In this document: positions 60,590 through 64,000 of the stretch, one piece after another
Numbering within the stretch: position 1 is the stretch's first letter
Layout: each line of letters begins with the position of its first letter
Source: Cenococcum geophilum 1.58
Taxonomy: Eukaryota > Ascomycota > Dothideomycetes > Gloniales > Gloniaceae
NCBI GenBank assembly: GCA_001692895.1
Contig: KV748204.1
Span: forward strand, 1,020,771-1,084,770
Direction: 5' to 3'
DNA: 64,000 nt
Notes under the pieces: generated by a model
Seen by the model: the letters and a program-made list of their open reading frames with translations, nothing else
Told to the model about the DNA's origin: nothing
Databases searched by the model: none
Made by a program: the position numbers and the translations under genes

Positions 60590-62155
60590 AGCACTAGCAG
60601 TCATTTACTTACTTAATCTTTCTTAAATATTACTCCTTCCGTCTCACGAAGCGATGGATGCCGTATTTAATAGTATTATAATGCCCGTTACTAAACCTTA
60701 CTCTATAGCGGTCTTAGTCTCTACTTCTAATATAACTTCTCTAAGGTTTGCACGCTCCTAGTAAGCTGCCTTTATTACCTTATTATTACTAAACGTTTCG
60801 CCTATATCGAATTTATTGTCCTTAATATCCGTTCTGCGTAATAGTTTGTTAGTTCCTCTATACTTTATAGATTTTAGCTCTTATAGCCAATAGCTTACGC
60901 CATACTTAACATCTTTATAAATTTAGTATATATTATTATAATAAAACGCAAAACTTCTAATTAAACATTCTTTTGTTCCTTACAGTATACTATTATCCCT
61001 CTATACGTATATGTCTTCTACTATTAGTCTAGTTCCCTTTATTATATAGTAACTTTAACCATCTTTATAATCCCTTATAAAATGACCTTATTTCCCGTAA
61101 TTTATATAAGCTCTATCTCTAAACCACTAACTTTGCTATAGAGTCCGCCTAAACATCTTCTGCTGTTAAGATCCCTAGTTTAACTTATACTCCTTAGTCC
61201 TATAATTACTAGATCCTTAACCTCTAGGTTTTTATAGTTTCTTACTTTATCTCTTATAGGTTTCTTTAGTACCGCTTAGGTTTATTAGCTCTATGCTATA
61301 CTATAGTTTCTAATTTAGCTTTAGTTGTTACGTACTCTACGCCTTATACGACTATAGAACTCTGTCCTAACTTCTCTTAGCCTATTCCCTTTAGTAGGTC
61401 CTATTATTAATCTTTATCGCTTAATCTATTAGCTCCCTTAGGGTATCCGCATCTTCTATTAGAATAATTACGTCCTAGACTTTAGCCTTAAGTCCCTATT
61501 TATACTATACCATAAGCGCCTTATTATTTCACTTAACTTATATAGCTAGCGTTTAGAACTATATTATATACTTAATTGCTAAGGTTCGTTGCGTAATATC
61601 TTAGAGTTTTCTTTTTACTATAGTTACTGCCTCCGGATCTCTAAATATTTATATAAGTCGCTCTACAAATCCTTCCCAACTTAAGAACATAAATCGCACC
61701 TCTTAGTTGGTAGTCGTTATTCCATTTACCTATATTTCTATAAGGTAAGGCTTAAACTATTTAAGTGCTCTTCCTAATAGGAATAGTCCTACATAAGCTA
61801 TTTAATCCATAGGTATTAGCAATTTTATTCCTTCTTACGTAACCTTAAAGTGCATTTATATAAGAAATCCTTTAAGCTTTAATCTCTCCCCTAAGAATCT
61901 CTTAATTAAAGGTAACTTAATCTTTACTACCTTTATCCCATTAACCCTTTGTTTAAGCATCGCATTATTCTCTATTAACTGGTTAACTATCTCTTATAGT
62001 TGTCCAACCGTTATAGGTTACTGTAAATTAGTATCTATTATACTGGTGTCACCTCCTGACCTTAAAGTAGTTGCCGCCGTTAATGGCGTTATAGTGGCTA
62101 CTTTTAGTAGCATATTGTTTGACTTTCTATTAATACCGTAACTAGGTAGTAATTA

Positions 62156-62576
62156 TATAACGGAACCTTGTAGTAAGTACTACGATGGGCTTATTAATAG
62201 GCTAGGTGTATAGGTAATGTAAATAAAGTTAAAAACGTAATAATAACTGGTGGAGTGGTTGCCTAATAGATTAACTCTAATTATATTTTAAGAATTACTA
62301 TAAGGAAGGAACTATCTAGGTAGGGACCGTGGGTCCTTAAATACACAACTATACTCCTATAAAATCCTTCTTATATATAATATACGTGTTATATATAAGG
62401 TACGTAAGTTCCTCTCATTCCTCTCGTTTAATACGTAGCACATTATGTAACCTACTTACCATTCTTTATCACATAGTTCTACCGGCTCCATCCTAAACCG
62501 TGCTCTTATTAACTAACTAGCTTCTTCCAACTCCTCTCTAAGTAGTCGTAATATTATACTTAAAGCGTCCGTAACA
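62156..62576 (-). repeat. Gypsy-B6 5' LTR
   Basis: 421-bp Gypsy-B LTR from TATAACGGAACC to GCGTCCGTAACA, followed by AGTAG and Gypsy-C integrase. Confidence 0.92.
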
Positions 62577-63600
62577 AGTAGCCAAATGTTTTATTAAGTA
62601 CGTTTTTAAGCTATATAGACTTCCTAATTTAATAATATCCGACCGTGGAAGCCAGTTTATTTTAGACTTCTAGTAAGCCCTATATAAATAATTAGATATT
62701 TAAATATAACTCTTAACTACATTTTATCTAGAGATAGATGGCTAAACTAAAATTATAAACGTAATTATAGAATAATACCTGCGAATATACTGCTTCTACC
62801 TACAAGACGACTGGGAAAAGTAACTGCCCTTAGCTAAGTTTACTGCGAATAATACAATAAATGAATTAATAGGCGTAACGCTGTTCTATGCGACCTACAG
62901 ATAAAATCCCTAACTTAAATTTAAACTATAACCCAAAATTAACATAATAGGACCTATAATTAAACGAATTTAGTTAATTAACGTATATAACTTTGCTAAT
63001 TAAATAAAGCAGTTAACGGAACTATTATAAAGTAAATTAGCGTACGCCTAAATGGTATAAAAATAGCACGCGAATAAGGGACGAGCTCCCGTATAGGACT
63101 TTAAGGAAGATAATATAGTTTACCTAAATATATAAAACCTAAAGACTTAACGGCCCTTAAAGAAACTTAACTAGAAGTTTACGGGCCTATACTAAATTAA
63201 AAAGAAGTTAAGCCCGTATACTTATAAGCTTAAACTACTAACTAAAATAAAAATATACCTAACGTTTTATGTAAGCTTGCTGTAACCTTTAAAGGGTAAA
63301 CCTATAACTCGCAAAGTGCCGCTACTACCTTCCGTAATTATTAACAATGGTAATAGTTCTTACTTTATTAACTTAATTAATAATATATAATAAAAAACAT
63401 AATCTAAATAATTTAAACTTTTTATTAAGTAGGAAGAATATAAAATATAAACCTAAGAGCTCTATAAGTAAGTTAAGACTAATACGCCTTCCCTAATAAA
63501 AGAATTCTATAAGGACTATCCTTTACGGCCTACTCTAGCTAGATAGACACGATATAAAGGTAAATAACTACTACCTAACACAAATATATAAAACATAATA
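62577..63600 (+). pseudogene. Gypsy-C integrase and chromodomain remnant
   Basis: Plus strand: integrase core with an intact SDRGSQF segment near 62638-62660, then a TTFYLEIDG-like segment, EYLRIYC-like and DDWEK segments near 62770-62820, and a FTANNTINE stretch near 62840. A GPY-like region is near 63180, followed by a PLLPSVIINN linker (63315-63345) and a chromodomain-like part to about 63540. These are typical of fungal chromovirus-type Gypsy integrases. It differs from the Gypsy-B integrase. Fossil with many breaks. Confidence 0.86.
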
Positions 63601-63678
63601 GTAGGAAACTTAAAATTAAAAAGAACTTAAAGAATACTACACTTATAATATAGTTATATAACGCGTAAAATATTAAGG

Positions 63679-63701
63679 AACTTTAACCGGCAGTTAAAGT
63701 T
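63679..63701 (+). repeat. Shared 3' hairpin module (Gypsy-C copy)
   Basis: Arms AACTTTAACC and AGTTAAAGTT (one change from the other copies), then ATCTAATTAGTT and CTTACTAAGAC. It lies about 220 bp before the 3' LTR on the sense strand. Confidence 0.86.
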
Positions 63702-63781
63702 ATCTAATTAGTTAGATTTGCCTTACTAAGACCTACTATAAAGATATTAATTCGGCTTACCGCCTTTACCAAACTAATAGC

Positions 63782-63808
63782 GATTTTCTATTCTAAGGAT
63801 AGAAAATC
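63782..63808. repeat. Second shared hairpin (Gypsy-C copy)
   Basis: GATTTTCTATTC and GGATAGAAAATC pair with one G-T type change. With its flanks (AATAGC on one side, CTAATTAG on the other) it is the reverse complement of the Copia-2 copy at 55029-55055. Confidence 0.85.
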
Positions 63809-63920
63809 CTAATTAGTCCGTTTAACAATTAGAATTAGCAAAACTCTATACTACTACCTAATGTAAAATACAACATAATAAAATTATATTATTTTAGACC
63901 TTTGGCTAAAGGGGGGATAC

Positions 63921-64000
63921 TATAACGGGACTAGCCTAGTTATAGTAGGAATATCTTAGTAAAACACTTAATAGATAGAACTTAACGCTTTAACCAAATT
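63921..64000 (+). repeat. Gypsy-C 3' LTR, cut by window end
   Basis: Starts TATAACGGGACTAGCC directly after a purine run AAAGGGGGGATAC (63907-63920), a good polypurine tract. The first 75 bp match 58090-58170. Confidence 0.85.

Larger units (their letters stand above)
58534..62576 (-). mobile_element. Gypsy-B6: 5' half of a Gypsy-B fossil
   Basis: A minus-strand Gypsy-B with its 5' LTR at 62156-62576, gag from about 62110 downward, the repeat-bearing linker (60150-60350), and protease at about 58780-58560, ending at the junction with Gypsy-C. Reverse transcriptase to 3' LTR are missing. It overlaps in content with B4 (the protease to gag-linker part occurs at both 56770-58089 and 58534-59830), so it is a separate copy. 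It contains the 193-bp element at 60397-60589. Ambiguous bases occur at 58798-58844. Many breaks. Confidence 0.85.
58090..64000 (+). mobile_element. Gypsy-C: third Gypsy family, internally deleted fossil, runs off the window
   Basis: The plus-strand 5' LTR at 58090-58347 and the start of the 3' LTR at 63921 share their first 75 bp. Between them are only a leader with the start of gag (58348-58533) and integrase plus chromodomain (62577-63600). The protease to reverse transcriptase part is missing, and in its place lies Gypsy-B6. The AGTAG next to B6 (62577-62581) would be one half of its target duplication. The element was inserted in Gypsy-B4 gag. Besides the large loss it has many breaks. 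Confidence 0.82.

Overview
The window looks like a transposon-filled, AT-rich block from the genome of a filamentous ascomycete (Pezizomycotina) that uses repeat-induced point mutation (RIP). The reasons are that TpA is extremely common, reading frames are closed everywhere by TAA/TAG, differences between repeat copies are almost all C/T or G/A transitions, and every recognisable gene is a transposon gene. I cannot name the species. I found no intact host gene, rRNA, tRNA or CRISPR array.

Layout. Positions 1-2705 and 8911-11520 are one unassigned degenerate stretch split by a Copia element (Copia-1, 2706-8905, site duplication TTAAT). At 11770-13425 is the 5' part of a Helitron on the minus strand. 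It abuts, head to tail, a second Helitron (13426-41898, minus strand) that supplied only about 5.2 kb of its 28.5 kb span. The rest is later insertions: Gypsy-A (14910-21310, duplication TACTA), Gypsy-B2 (21421-37050, duplication GCTAG) which itself carries Gypsy-B1 of the same family in opposite orientation (25156-32975, duplication TAAAG), and a 1,205-bp TA-flanked giant palindrome (38138-39342). The Helitron protein can be followed through the gaps: N-terminal Helitron domain, HUH Rep region, central region, Walker A (split by Gypsy-A) and the Pif1-like helicase C-terminus.

From 41899 to 46545 is an older Gypsy-B copy (B3). It is bordered by the Helitron and split by a 2.2-kb LTR element (element D, 42994-45187, duplication GTTAG) whose longest frame carries a C2H2 zinc finger. 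From 46546 to 58089 is Gypsy-B4, split by Copia-2 (49402-55489, duplication ATAAC). From 58090 to the window end is Gypsy-C, which runs off the edge. It holds a half Gypsy-B copy (B6, 58534-62576), which in turn holds a fresh-looking 193-bp element with 9-bp flanking duplications (60397-60589).

The best candidates for something undescribed are the palindrome-of-palindromes at 38138-39342, the Helitron head-to-tail junction with its 93-nt hairpin, a hairpin module shared by the 3' regions of three unrelated LTR families, the zinc-finger LTR element D, and an extra coding-like stretch between chromodomain and 3' LTR of the Gypsy-B family. All LTR elements are treated as fossils; only family, extent, parts and nesting are given.
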